Source of the DNA: Hyphomicrobium sp.
Lineage (GTDB): Bacteria > Pseudomonadota > Alphaproteobacteria > Rhizobiales > Hyphomicrobiaceae
Reading direction: 5' to 3'
Length of the DNA stretch: 64,000 nucleotides
NCBI GenBank assembly: GCA_016716675.1
Contig: JADJVG010000003.1
Coordinates: 128,501 to 192,500 of the forward strand
The notes under the pieces are model-generated. The model did not search any database. It was not told where the DNA came from and worked only from the letters and a program-made list of their open reading frames with translations. The position numbers and the translations under genes are program-made. Shown here one piece after another: positions 54,724-64,000 of this stretch; position 1 is the stretch's first letter, and every line of letters begins with the position of its first letter.

Positions 54724-55621
54724 AACCGGCCGCCAGCCATCGGGGGCCTTTCCCGGCATCGCGGAAAGCGACACGCTGAAGCAGACGGTTGCCGCCATCG
54801 CCGCGGCGCTGTCTGCATCGGGAAGTGATACGGCGCACGCCGACGCCCGCTATTTGGTGCAAGGCATTCTGGAGATCGATGCGGCGGCGCTGTTGCGCGA
54901 TCCGGACCGCGCGATAGGCGCCCGCGCCCCGCAATTGGAAGCGGCCGTACTCCGTCGTCTCGGGCACGAACCGGTTTCACGGATACTGGGACAGCGCGAA
55001 TTCTACGGCCGGGTATTTAAAGTGACGCCCGGCGTTCTCGATCCGCGCCCCGACACCGAAACGCTGATCGATCTGGTTCTCGAAATCGTCGGCGCCGAAG
55101 GCCGCCATGATGACGCCTTGACCATTGCCGACATCGGCTGCGGCTCCGGCGCGATTATCGTCACGCTGCTGGCGGCTTTGCCGAGGGCCGCCGGGGTCGC
55201 GATTGACGTTTCCCCGGCAGCGCTGGCGGTTACGCGCGGCAATGCCGCCACGCATGGTGTGGCCGACCGGTTAAAGACGGTGGAGACCCGAGGCCTCTGC
55301 GGCATTAATGATCACCTGGATATCATTGTCTCGAACCCGCCCTATATCCCGACAGGCGAAATCACCGGCTTAGACGCTGGCGTTCGCGACTTCGATCCTA
55401 TGTTGGCGCTCGATGGTGGCGTCGATGGGCTACAAATTTACCGAGAAATCGCGAACAATATCAGAGCTCTTCAAAAACCGTGCTGGATTTGCCTAGAAAT
55501 AGGGGCTGGTCAACACGACGCTGTCGAACGGATATTCGAGGCGATTGGCGCCGTGGCGCGTCATCGCCGGATCGACCTCGGTGGCCATATTCGGGCTGTG
55601 GCGCTGAAGATACATTGCTAA
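54720..55621 (+). CDS. prmC: Release factor glutamine N5-methyltransferase (frameshifted near the N-terminus)
   Basis: It methylates the GGQ glutamine of release factors 1 and 2. The SAM motif TIADIGCGSGAIIVTLLA and NPPY (IVSNPPYIPTGE) are present. The main frame has no ATG, GTG or TTG between an in-frame stop at 54710 and TTG 54854, which would lose the N-terminal helices. GTG 54720, overlapping the prfA stop, starts MKPAASHRG and enters the main frame if GGGGG at 54742-54746 has one more G, giving 300 residues. The repaired length and coupling are typical. A single-base assembly error is the simplest explanation. Confidence 0.87.
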
Positions 55622-56221
55622 CCGAACCCGTAAATTCAGTTGGCACACCAGCGTTTCCACGATAGTGTGTCCACAACAGATTTATTCTGGGATCTTCTAA
55701 ACAGCCGGATTGAGCGCGTAGCCTCTCCGTTGAGTGTTTTGCCCGGAGTGCATTGCAAGTGTCGCTCGCTCATGTGCCGGTTTTCGGCGGGCAGGCGGCC
55801 TGCCCCAGGCCAGACCGGAGTTGAGTATCGGCCTTATGCGTTAAGACGCAGCGAAATCTTCATGTGTAGAGGTTTTGGCCCTTTCGGGTCCGGTTTGGGA
55901 TTAAGCGTGGCGGGTGCGCGCTCCACGTGGGAACAGGGCGCAATCCGCGCGGAGGCGGTACGCGCATAGTGTGATGCCAAAGGAATAACGCATATTCGCC
56001 AAGCATCTTGTTCGCGGCCATGGTGTGGGAATTGAGCCGGTATGGAAATCTCCGGCGGGCACCAACGATCAACAGCAACGATCAAAATGATCAAGATGTT
56101 GGCAGATCGCATGGCGTAACAAGACGACGTAACGGGCCGTTGGCCGCAAGGCCGAGAGGAATTCCCCGTCCGGGGGTGGGACGAGGCAGTGTAAAAACCA
56201 AAGTAATGTGAACGGGAGCCC
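55622..56221. other. 600-base leader region of the DUF4167 gene
   Basis: No gene was recognised. It contains a seven-base hairpin with a three-base loop at 55789-55805 (GGGCAGG/CCTGCCC) without a T-tract. The length suggests a long 5' leader or an unrecognised small RNA. Frames here have no recognisable product. Confidence 0.4.
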
Positions 56222-57328
56222 ATGAGGCAAGGACAGCAAAATCGTCGCGGCCGCGGCCGTAGCAACAATAACAATAATAATAACGGCAACAACAACCGCA
56301 AATCGCAGAACCCGCTGACGCGCAGTTTTGAGAGCACGGGTCCCGATGTAAAGGTTCGCGGCACGCCAGCGCACGTTGCAGAGAAATACATCTCGCTTGC
56401 TCGCGATGCATTGTCCTCGGGTGACCGGGTGCTGGCTGAGAACTATCTGCAGCACGCCGAACACTACAACCGCATCATTCTGACCTATCGCGAACAGCAG
56501 ATGAGCCAGGGCGGTGAGTACCAGGGCCAACTGCCACGGGCGCAGACGTTCAACGCTCAAGACCCGATGGACGGCGAAGACTACGGCGACGAGGACGGCG
56601 ACGAAATCAGCGGCAACATGCAGCCGCAGATCAGCCAGGGCGAAGGCCAGCCGCAGGGCGGCGGACAGGGCCCGGGCGGACAAGGTGGTCAGGGTAGCGG
56701 CATGCCGCAGCACCGTTCGTTCGATGGTCAGCAGCGTTACGACAATCGCCCGCCGCGCCATGACAACAATCGTGACAACAATCGCGGCGAACCGCGTCAG
56801 CACAATCAGCCGCGCCAGGATCGCGATGGCAACCGCTTCGATCGCGGCGATCGTCAAGACCGTGGCGAGCAACGCAATTTCAATCGCCAGGACCGCGGCG
56901 ATCGCCAGCCCCGTCCCGATCGCTTTGACCGGGGTGACCGGCCAGATCGCCCAGATCGTCAGGACCAGCACGACCGCGAGCCGCGCGACTTCCGCGACGA
57001 TCGCGCGCCGCAGACCTTCGGCGAGCCGCCGATGGCGGGCGACGCCATAGCCAACGGCAACGGACGCCCGCCACGCCGCGAGCGTTTTGCGCCGAACCCG
57101 AATGGCGAGCGTATCCCGCCGCCGTTTGCCGGTCAGCCCCAGCCGCCGGTGCAGCCGGTCGCAGCAGCGCCCCAGCCGCCGGCTCCGCCGCCTCAGCCGG
57201 TAGCGCCACCGATGGAAGCTTCCGAACAGCCGGCGTTCCTGCGCCGTCCGGTGCGCCGCCCGCGCCGTGACGATAGCGAAGCGGCACCTGCGCCGCGCGC
57301 AGCACCTGTCGCTGACGAGTCCGAATAA
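56222..57328 (+). CDS. DUF4167 domain protein with low-complexity Arg/Asp/Gln-rich tail
   Basis: 368 residues. The conserved part is short: a basic start with an Asn tract (RSNNNNNNNGNNN), then LTRSFESTGPDVKVRGTPAH and VAEKYISLARDALSSGDRV to about 90, the DUF4167 domain. The rest is disordered: Gly/Gln-rich, then repeated DR/RGD/RPDR motifs (about 180-265), then Pro/Ala-rich. Charged repeats of this kind suit RNA binding or condensate formation, which is inference. ATG 56222 follows GGGAGCCC. A terminator lies just after the stop. Confidence 0.9.
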   Translation: MRQGQQNRRGRGRSNNNNNNNGNNNRKSQNPLTRSFESTGPDVKVRGTPAHVAEKYISLARDALSSGDRVLAENYLQHAEHYNRIILTYREQQMSQGGEYQGQLPRAQTFNAQDPMDGEDYGDEDGDEISGNMQPQISQGEGQPQGGGQGPGGQGGQGSGMPQHRSFDGQQRYDNRPPRHDNNRDNNRGEPRQHNQPRQDRDGNRFDRGDRQDRGEQRNFNRQDRGDRQPRPDRFDRGDRPDRPDRQDQHDREPRDFRDDRAPQTFGEPPMAGDAIANGNGRPPRRERFAPNPNGERIPPPFAGQPQPPVQPVAAAPQPPAPPPQPVAPPMEASEQPAFLRRPVRRPRRDDSEAAPAPRAAPVADESE

Positions 57329-57358
57329 GCGCGCTCAATCGCGCAGCAGAAGTTTCAG

Positions 57359-57389
57359 AAAGCCGTGGGCGCCGCCCGCGGCTTTTTTT
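57359..57389 (+). terminator. Intrinsic terminator after the DUF4167 gene
   Basis: AAAGCCG-T-GGGC, loop GCC, GCCC-G-CGGCTTT then more Ts (seven in all), 30 bases after the stop. Confidence 0.88.
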
Positions 57390-57893
57390 GTTGCCGTCTG
57401 TCCACGCGTTCGACGGCCTAATGCGCCGGATGCCATCGCTAGAGATGGCGCGTGCAGCTCGCCGCCTGTCCGTTCCGCATCGCAATGACGAAATGTATTT
57501 TCGGCAAATGCCGCGGGTTGGATGGATCGAACGGCCTCGGACGTTTCTCGATGGCGTCGGCGCGGTCGAAGGGCAGCGTTGCGCCAGCTTCGAGGGTTGT
57601 GGATGTTAACCTTCGGCCGACAGCCCCTTCACTGGATAGCGCTATACCGCGATGACAAGGCCACCAGACGGTGCCGCCGGGCTATGGCCCATTTCGTCAC
57701 CCAACATTGCGCAGTTTTCTCTCGCGCGATGCCCACTGCCACCCCTTTTTCTAGATCGTCACGGCACTATATTCTGGATGCTGCCGCATTGTCGCGATGC
57801 CCAAGACGGGGTCTCGACTTGGGGCCGCAGACGTTTCTGGCCGTTGCCTTGCGCCATTTGGGCGGGCGACGCGTGCATGGAAGGGAACATCGA
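57390..57893. other. Upstream region of clpB
   Basis: About 500 bases between the terminator and clpB. An open frame in phase with clpB runs through it from 57522 but lacks protein-like content and a ribosome site. A heat-shock (RpoH-type) promoter is expected; I could not point to one with confidence. Confidence 0.4.
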
Positions 57894-60491
57894 ATGAATT
57901 TTGAACGCTACACCGATCGCGCCAAGGGCTTCGTTCAGTCGGCCCAGTCGCTCGCACTGAGAGAGAACCACCAGCAATTCACCCCCGAACACGTTCTAAA
58001 GGTGCTGCTCGACGATTCCGAAGGGCTCGCCAGCGGACTTATTCAACGTGCCGGCGGCGACGCCAAGGCGGCGCTTGCAGCCGTCGAGCGTTCGCTTGGC
58101 AAGCGGCCGAAGGTATCGGGGAGCGGCGGCGGTCAAATTTATCTGGCGCCGGAGACTGCGCGCGTTTTCGACGCAGCTGAGAAGGCCGCCGACAAAGCCT
58201 CCGATAAATTCGTAACAGCAGAGCGGCTTCTGCTGGCAATTGCGGCTGACGTCGCGACCGACGCGGGCAAGGCGTTGAAGGACGCCGGCGTAACCGCCAA
58301 CAATTTGAATACGGCCATCAACGAGATCCGCAAGGGCCGCACGGCTGACAGTGCGTCTGCCGAGCAATCGTACGATGCCTTGAAGAAGTATGCACGCGAT
58401 CTGACGGAAGCGGCCGCAGCCGGCAAGCTTGATCCAGTGATCGGCCGCGACGAGGAAATCCGCCGCACCATTCAAGTGCTGTCGCGGCGCACGAAGAACA
58501 ATCCCGTTCTGATCGGTGAGCCGGGCGTCGGCAAGACCGCGATCGCGGAAGGTTTGGCGCAGCGCATCGTTAAGGGCGACGTGCCGGAAAGTCTGAAACA
58601 CAAAAAGCTCTTGTCGCTCGACATGGGCTCGCTGATCGCGGGCGCCAAGTATCGTGGCGAATTCGAGGAGCGGCTGAAAGCCGTGCTGTCGGAAGTGCAG
58701 TCCGAAGCGGGCGGCATCATTCTGTTCATCGATGAGTTGCACACCATCGTCGGCGCCGGGAAATCCGAAGGCGCGATGGATGCCGGCAATCTGCTGAAGC
58801 CCGCGCTGGCGCGTGGCGAGCTGCATTGCGTCGGCGCGACCACGCTCGATGAATACAAAAAGCACATCGAAAAGGATGCGGCGCTGGCGCGGCGTTTCCA
58901 GCCGGTGTTCGTCAACGAACCGACGGTCGAAGACACCATCTCGATCCTGCGCGGCTTGAAAGAGAAGTACGAGCTGCATCACGGCGTGCGCATCACTGAC
59001 AGCGCGCTGGTGGCGGCGGCGACGCTCTCGCACCGCTACATCACCGATCGGTTCCTGCCCGACAAGGCTATCGACCTTGTCGACGAAGCCTCGTCGCGCC
59101 TCAGAATGCAGGTGGATAGCAAGCCGGAAGCCCTCGATGTCATCGATCGCGATCTCATGCAGATGATGATCGAGCGCGAAGCCTTGCGCAAAGAAACCGA
59201 TGCGGCGTCGAAGGATCGACTGGCCAAGCTCGACAAGTCGATTGCCGATTTGCAGGAGCAGTCGCAGGCGATGACGGCGCGCTGGGAAGCGGAAAAGAAC
59301 AAGCTCGGTTCGGCTCAAAAGATTAAGGAAGAGCTGGACGCGCGGCGTAACGAACTCGAGCAGATGCAGCGCAAGGGCAACTTGGCGCGGGCGGGCGAGC
59401 TTGCTTACGGCGTCATTCCCGACCTCGAAAAGAAACTGGCCGGCATCGAAGGCGCGGACGGTAAGGGCGCCATGCTCGAAGAAGCCGTGACGCCGGATCA
59501 GATCGCGGCGGTGGTGTCGCGCTGGACAGGCGTGCCCGTCGATAAGATGCTGGAAGGCGAGCGCGACAAGCTTCTGAAAATGGAAGATGCGCTGGCCAAG
59601 CGCGTGATCGGACAGAAGGAAGCCGTTATCGCGGTTTCGACGGCGGTGCGTCGTGCGCGGGCGGGTTTGCAAGATCCCAACCGGCCGATCGGCTCGTTCA
59701 TGTTCCTAGGCCCCACCGGCGTCGGCAAGACCGAGCTGACCAAAGCGCTCGCCAGCTTCCTGTTCGACGATGACACGGCCCTCGTGCGCATCGACATGTC
59801 GGAATACATGGAGAAGCACTCCGTATCGCGGCTCATCGGCGCGCCGCCGGGCTACGTCGGCTATGAGGAAGGCGGCGCGCTGACCGAAGCGGTTCGCCGC
59901 CGTCCGTATCAGATCGTGCTGTTCGACGAAATCGAGAAGGCGCATCCGGACGTGTTCAACGTTCTGCTGCAAGTGCTCGATGACGGGCGCTTGACGGACG
60001 GTCAGGGCCGCACGGTCGACTTCAAGAACACACTGATCATTCTGACGTCGAACATCGGCGCGCAATACCTCGTCGAGCAGAAGGAAGGCGAGGATACGGA
60101 AGCCGTGCGCGATGAGGTAATGAGCGAAGTGCGGTCTCGCTTCCGCCCTGAGTTCCTCAACCGTCTGGACGAGATCATCCTGTTCCATCGTCTGCAGCGA
60201 GCCGACATGGGCCGGATCGTCGATATCCAGATGAAGCGGCTCGACAAGTTACTGGCCGATCGCAAGATCACGATCACGCTCGACGATGCGGCGCGGACGT
60301 GGCTCGCCAATCGCGGCTATGATCCGGCCTATGGTGCGCGGCCCCTCAAGCGCGTGATCCAAAGGCACGTTCAGGACCCGCTCGCCGAGCAAATCCTGGC
60401 AGGCGGCGTCAAGGACGGCGATAAGGTCACGGTGTCGGTGCGGGACGGCGACCTGACGATCAACGGCTGGCCGGTCAATGCGGCGGCGTAA
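57894..60491 (+). CDS. clpB: ATP-dependent chaperone ClpB
   Basis: 865 residues, the usual length. The N-terminal Clp repeats begin MNFERYTDRAKGFVQSAQSL. Two AAA+ modules follow: Walker A GEPGVGKT at 208-215 and GPTGVGKT at 606-613. A coiled-coil middle domain (about 400-520) separates them and allows disaggregation with DnaK. ATG 57894 is preceded by GGAAGGGAAC. It ends at a strong terminator. Confidence 0.98.
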   Translation: MNFERYTDRAKGFVQSAQSLALRENHQQFTPEHVLKVLLDDSEGLASGLIQRAGGDAKAALAAVERSLGKRPKVSGSGGGQIYLAPETARVFDAAEKAADKASDKFVTAERLLLAIAADVATDAGKALKDAGVTANNLNTAINEIRKGRTADSASAEQSYDALKKYARDLTEAAAAGKLDPVIGRDEEIRRTIQVLSRRTKNNPVLIGEPGVGKTAIAEGLAQRIVKGDVPESLKHKKLLSLDMGSLIAGAKYRGEFEERLKAVLSEVQSEAGGIILFIDELHTIVGAGKSEGAMDAGNLLKPALARGELHCVGATTLDEYKKHIEKDAALARRFQPVFVNEPTVEDTISILRGLKEKYELHHGVRITDSALVAAATLSHRYITDRFLPDKAIDLVDEASSRLRMQVDSKPEALDVIDRDLMQMMIEREALRKETDAASKDRLAKLDKSIADLQEQSQAMTARWEAEKNKLGSAQKIKEELDARRNELEQMQRKGNLARAGELAYGVIPDLEKKLAGIEGADGKGAMLEEAVTPDQIAAVVSRWTGVPVDKMLEGERDKLLKMEDALAKRVIGQKEAVIAVSTAVRRARAGLQDPNRPIGSFMFLGPTGVGKTELTKALASFLFDDDTALVRIDMSEYMEKHSVSRLIGAPPGYVGYEEGGALTEAVRRRPYQIVLFDEIEKAHPDVFNVLLQVLDDGRLTDGQGRTVDFKNTLIILTSNIGAQYLVEQKEGEDTEAVRDEVMSEVRSRFRPEFLNRLDEIILFHRLQRADMGRIVDIQMKRLDKLLADRKITITLDDAARTWLANRGYDPAYGARPLKRVIQRHVQDPLAEQILAGGVKDGDKVTVSVRDGDLTINGWPVNAAA

Positions 60492-60580
60492 GGAGTGGTT
60501 GGGCTGCAGGCGACACGTCTGCCGGCAGCCTAACAGACCCGCGATCCGCGCTGCCTGGACAAAGGCATGAACCAACAGAA

Positions 60581-60609
60581 ACGGCCCGGGCCACACCGGG
60601 CCGTTTTTT
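60581..60609 (+). terminator. Strong intrinsic terminator after clpB
   Basis: ACGGCCCGG, loop GCCACA, CCGGGCCGT, then five more Ts: a nine-base perfect stem 89 bases after the clpB stop. Confidence 0.93.
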
Positions 60610-60973
60610 ATTGCCGAGTTATCCCCGCGCGCCCCGGATATTCCTTAGCTGACCGGATGATGTTGCGGGGAGCTTCAACGGATGTACCTGGGCTAGACTT
60701 GGCGGTTTGTTCCGGCCCAGTTTGTCGAGCGTTCGGTTTGGCGCTGCTGTCCGCAATTTCTGCCGTGCTGCTTCCGCCTTCTGTCAGTCTTTGCACGAAA
60801 CCAGGCGGCGGGGAGCGTAAGCCGTGAGGCTTTGACGTTGCGCTGGCGGCGCTGGCCATATTGCCCTTGCTAGGTCCGACGGAAACCCCGCCCGTTCATC
60901 GAAGCTTCCTCCTGCCCGGGGGGCGTGCGTTGGCTGTCATACAGATTAGTCAGGTTGATTGTGCAGGGATGCA
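60610..60973. other. Intergenic region between clpB terminator and GntP permease
   Basis: A plus-strand frame at 60660-60827 starts with a possible hydrophobic signal but has no ribosome site. The permease ribosome site AGGGA lies at 60965-60969. Nothing else is recognised. Confidence 0.4.
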
Positions 60974-62360
60974 ATGAGCTTGCGAGTGGGCCGGGGGGCC
61001 CCCCTTGATGGTGGCTGCTTATCGCGGTTACAGCGTGATCCTGTTTGCGCCACTGGCCGCCATGCTGGCCGTTATGCTGACCGATCCGGCAGCCGTGCCG
61101 ACCGTGTTTACCGGGCTTTTCATGGAAAAGCTGGTCGGCTTCGTGAAGCTTTATTTTCCTGTGTTCCTGATGGGGGCGATCTTCGGCAAGTTGATCGAGT
61201 TGTCGGGTTTTGCGCGGGCGATCGTGGCGTCGGCAATTGGCCTCTTTGGCCGCGAACGCGCGATATTGTCGATTGTGTTGGTGGCGGCGCTTCTGACCTA
61301 TGGCGGCGTATCGCTGTTCGTCGTGGTGTTTGCCGTCTATCCGTTTGCGGCCGAAATGTTTCGAGCTGGCGAAATTCCGAAGCGGCTGATCCCGGCAACG
61401 ATCGCGCTCGGGGCGTTTTCATTCACCATGGATGCACTGCCGGGGACGCCGCAGATCCAGAACATCATTCCAACGACGTTCTTTAAAACCGACACCTGGG
61501 CGGCGCCCGTGCTCGGCAGCGCCGGCGGGCTTTTCGTGCTGGTTGTTGGTTTAGCGTATCTCGAGTGGCGGCGCCGGCGAGCCTTAGCAGCGGGCGAAGG
61601 CTATGGCAGCGGGCACAGCAACGAGCCGGAATGTGTGGCGGATGGCCTCACCGTTCATCCCGCCCTCGCGCTGTTGCCGCTCGCCGTCGTCGGTATCGCA
61701 AACAAGCTGCTAACGCTGGCCATTGCGCACGCCTACGGAGCCAAGTCGGAGGTTGTGCTGACGCCGGGCGGGAAGCCGATAACGGCGGACGTGGCGTCGA
61801 TCACCGCGATCTGGGCGGTGGAAGGCGCTCTGCTGCTCGGCATTCTGACGGTGCTGTTGTTCGCGTGGACGTCTGTCAGCCGGCAATTCGCCGAGGGCAC
61901 CAAAACGGCCATTTCGGGGGCGCTGCTGGCGGCGATGAACACCGCGTCCGAATATGGCTTCGGCGCCGTCATTGCCGCATTGCCGGGATTTCTGGTGATC
62001 AGCGAAGCGTTGAAAGCCATTCCCAATCCGCTGTTGAATGAGGCCATCACGGTGACGGCGCTCGCCGGTATCACCGGGTCGGCGTCAGGCGGTCTCAGCA
62101 TCGCGCTGGCCGCCATGGCCGATCAGTTCATGGCGGCGGCGCAAGCGGCCAATATTCCGGTCGAAGTTTTGCATCGCGTGGCGGCGATGGCGTCGGGGGG
62201 CATGGATACGCTGCCTCATAATGGCGCTGTCATTACGGTGCTTGCCGTAACGGGGCTGACGCATCGCCAGTCCTACAAGGATATTTTCGCGATTACGCTC
62301 ATCAAGACGACCGCCGTGTTCGTCGTGATCGGGCTTTATTATGCGACGGGTTGGGTCTGA
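60974..62360 (+). CDS. GntP-family permease (N-terminal frameshift)
   Basis: About twelve membrane segments. Family blocks include LTYGGVSLFVVVFAVYPFA, then LPGTPQIQNIIPTTFF, AAMNTASEYGFGAVIAALPG, TGSASGGLSIALAAMADQF and SGGMDTLPHNGAVITVLAVT. GntP-type carriers take up gluconate-like acids or ketone-body-like acids. The long frame begins at TTG 61005, cutting the first helix. ATG 60974, five bases after AGGGA, gives MSLRVG and joins the main frame if the GGGGGGCCCCCC tract at 60993-61004 loses one base, giving 461 residues. The substrate is not evident. Confidence 0.85.
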
Positions 62361-62396
62361 TCGCGTCGCTGTTGGCACACACTTCAGCGGTCGCGA

Positions 62397-64000
62397 TTAC
62401 TTATTCGCGGTCATGACCGGAGCGCGCCGCATGAGTTCGTCGATGCGGGCGCGTTCACGCTGGAATTCAGCGAGTTCCTTGCCGTCGAGCTTGCGTTCGC
62501 GCGGCACTTGGATCGACATCGGATCGACGAAGCGGCTGTTGACCAGCACTTCGAAGTGCAAATGCGGCCCCGATGACAAGCCCGTCGAGCCGACAAAACC
62601 TATGACCTGGCCTTGGCGAACCTTGACGCCCGGCGTGATGCCGCTGGCGATCTTCGACATGTGACTGTAGGCGGTGTGATAGCCGTTGGGGTGGCGAATA
62701 CGGATGTAATTGCCGTTGTAGCCCTTGTGTCCAGCTTCCTCGATGACGCCGGTGCCGGACGCAAGAATGGGTGTTCCGGGATCAGCGGCCCAGTCAACGC
62801 CGGTGTGCATTTTGCGGACGTTGAGCAACGGGTGGTAGCGCACGCCGAAACCTGACGTCAGGCGAACATCGTCGCCGCGCACGGGCTTGCGCATCAAGAA
62901 CTTCTTCGAGTTGTTGCCCTGCTCGTCATAGTAGTCGATCTGACCATCGTGCGTGCGGAAGCGATAGAAGCGGTACACCGTGCCGCCGCTGTTGATGGCG
63001 CTATAGAGAAGCTCTCCGGGCGGACCGTCTGTTGACTGCTCATCCTTCATGTCGAAGAATAGTTCAACCGTATCGCCGGGCCTGACGCGACGGCGGAAGT
63101 CGGTATCGAAGGCATTGACGCGCAAAATCTGGCCAATGGTTTCAGGCGCAAGGTTTTGCATCAAGCCCGCATGATAGAGGCTGGCGTAGAGCGTCGAAGC
63201 GGTGGCGCTCTCTCCGTCCGCCGCGGATTTCATAAGTTCTTCGGTGATCGTCGGTTGAGCGGAAGCAACAAATTCACCGGCGGCGTTGCGCGAAACGGTG
63301 ACGAGATGGTCGTGACCGTCGGAGAATACAGAAAAGCGCGCCGGCTCCTTTTTGTCGGCCTGCGTGAGCGACGGCACCAATGTCATGCGAACTTCTTGGC
63401 CAGGCACCAGTGCCGATTCTGGGAATGTTGTGTGCGCTGCTTCGATCATCGCGCGCACCTGCCAGGCGTCGGCGCCGGCATTGCTCAGAATTTTGGCGAG
63501 CGTATCGGTGCGTCCGACGGTGACGACGCTGATTTCACCGCCCTCGAAATCATCGGTCGGATCATCCGGCGTTTCGGGGCTCTTGTAGATGTCGGTGGTG
63601 TTGGTTCGCTGCGAGGTTTCCGCCTTCGGTTGCCACGCGATCTGCTCTTCCGGTGACATGCTCGGGGGCGGCGCTGTCACGTCAGCGTCGCCATCCAAGG
63701 GTATGCCATCGGCAGGGACTTGCGCGGCGGCAGCGCTGTTTTCGACCAGTTCCTGGACCTCTTCCGAGTCGAGCTCCTGGCCATCTTCACCCGGCAGAAT
63801 GCCGCCAAGCAGCTCCACGACTTTGACGGAGACATCGGTGTGCGACAGGCCGCTGCCGGCCTTGGTGTCAGCATCGTCGTTCGACGAAACCGGTTGCGTA
63901 TTGGCGTAAAGCTTGAAGGGATTGAACGCCGGAATATCGCTGGCGTCATCCGAGGGTACGGGCGCTAGGCGTGCAACGATGCGGGCATACGGCTTCTGGC
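62397..64000 (-). CDS. M23-family metallopeptidase (partial, N-terminus beyond right edge)
   Basis: 534 codons are visible and the frame is open to the window end. Most of the chain is a linker with a LysM-like region (TVGRTDTLAKILSNAGADAW). The C-terminal M23 domain has FGVRYHPLLNVRKMHTGVDW (zinc His and Asp) and GPHLHFEV (the HxH pair), as in active endopeptidases. It probably cleaves peptidoglycan cross-links in the periplasm and may be anchored by an N-terminal helix outside the window. It converges on the GntP gene. Confidence 0.93.
   Translation of the reverse strand, partial: QKPYARIVARLAPVPSDDASDIPAFNPFKLYANTQPVSSNDDADTKAGSGLSHTDVSVKVVELLGGILPGEDGQELDSEEVQELVENSAAAAQVPADGIPLDGDADVTAPPPSMSPEEQIAWQPKAETSQRTNTTDIYKSPETPDDPTDDFEGGEISVVTVGRTDTLAKILSNAGADAWQVRAMIEAAHTTFPESALVPGQEVRMTLVPSLTQADKKEPARFSVFSDGHDHLVTVSRNAAGEFVASAQPTITEELMKSAADGESATASTLYASLYHAGLMQNLAPETIGQILRVNAFDTDFRRRVRPGDTVELFFDMKDEQSTDGPPGELLYSAINSGGTVYRFYRFRTHDGQIDYYDEQGNNSKKFLMRKPVRGDDVRLTSGFGVRYHPLLNVRKMHTGVDWAADPGTPILASGTGVIEEAGHKGYNGNYIRIRHPNGYHTAYSHMSKIASGITPGVKVRQGQVIGFVGSTGLSSGPHLHFEVLVNSRFVDPMSIQVPRERKLDGKELAEFQRERARIDELMRRAPVMTANK

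Noticed and set aside
55789..55805. GGGCAGG/CCTGCCC hairpin as a terminator of prmC
   Set aside because: No T-tract follows and it is about 170 bases past the stop.
57522..57893. N-terminal extension of ClpB by 124 residues
   Set aside because: ClpB family N-terminus and a good ribosome site are at 57894; the extension has no protein-like features.
57996..59672. 558-codon minus-strand open frame
   Set aside because: It is antisense to clpB and composition-driven.

Overview
The window is chromosomal DNA from an alphaproteobacterium of the order Hyphomicrobiales, most likely Hyphomicrobium or a close relative. This rests on several things seen here. Core genes occur in runs I recognise from that order: DUF1674 (SDHAF4-like)/htpX/rsmB-like/heparinase II-III/purH, and ubiG/lysC/ptsP/prfA/prmC/DUF4167/clpB. 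Coding DNA is GC-rich, start sites are GTG-rich with AGGAG-type ribosome sites, and there is a periplasmic PQQ alcohol dehydrogenase with its accessory genes. Genus is an inference. No rRNA, tRNA or CRISPR was seen.

Layout. From 1 to about 28 kb the window is accessory in character: catabolic and redox clusters separated by long non-coding stretches and decayed IS3-family pieces. (a) 1-5.5 kb: a PQQ-dependent alcohol dehydrogenase (minus, cut by the window edge) diverges from acetoacetyl-CoA synthetase, a SoxYZ-like carrier and a PQQ-associated beta-propeller. (b) 5.5-6.7 kb: a graveyard of gene and IS3 fragments. (c) 6.8-9.2 kb: an MBOAT O-acyltransferase followed by an SGNH-type protein, the usual pair for acylating an exported glycan. 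(d) 9.7-14.6 kb: an old-yellow-enzyme reductase, SDR, alpha/beta hydrolase and MDR reductase on the minus strand, divergent from a TetR regulator with a clear palindromic operator between them. (e) 15.7-20.5 kb: APC amino acid permease, USP, class I glutamine amidotransferase and glutaminase. (f) 20.8-27.6 kb: two DUF488 proteins, a Rieske/FAD reductase, folE, a small cupredoxin, a group III globin coupled to a membrane protein, and a soluble histidine kinase.

From 28 kb on the genes are mostly housekeeping and tightly packed: EVE protein and METTL20-type methyltransferase; acs; a TadG-like vWA protein; SDHAF4-like/htpX/rsmB/heparinase/purH; a lemA-TPM-TPM-MFS operon; a secreted protein made of 23-residue repeats; a CBS-DUF2267-USP stress operon behind an FNR/FixK-type box; YbhB, pcm, ubiG, lysC, ptsP, prfA, prmC, DUF4167, clpB, a GntP permease and an M23 peptidase (cut by the right edge).

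A cross-cutting observation matters to anyone using this sequence. At least seven reading frames are broken by exactly one base inside a mononucleotide run: SoxYZ, MBOAT, an IS3 orfA, the amidotransferase, the Rieske/FAD reductase, prmC and the GntP permease. Restoring one base gives a full-length, family-typical protein each time (for the IS piece, a continuous orfA start). Because prmC is a core gene, assembly or sequencing indels are the simplest explanation. I annotate these as single genes with a noted frameshift. No wholly new defence or mobile system was found; the best leads are the unusual PQQ dehydrogenase module, the MBOAT-SGNH pair, the globin-membrane protein unit, the low-oxygen-type promoter at 45.9 kb and the 23-residue repeat protein.
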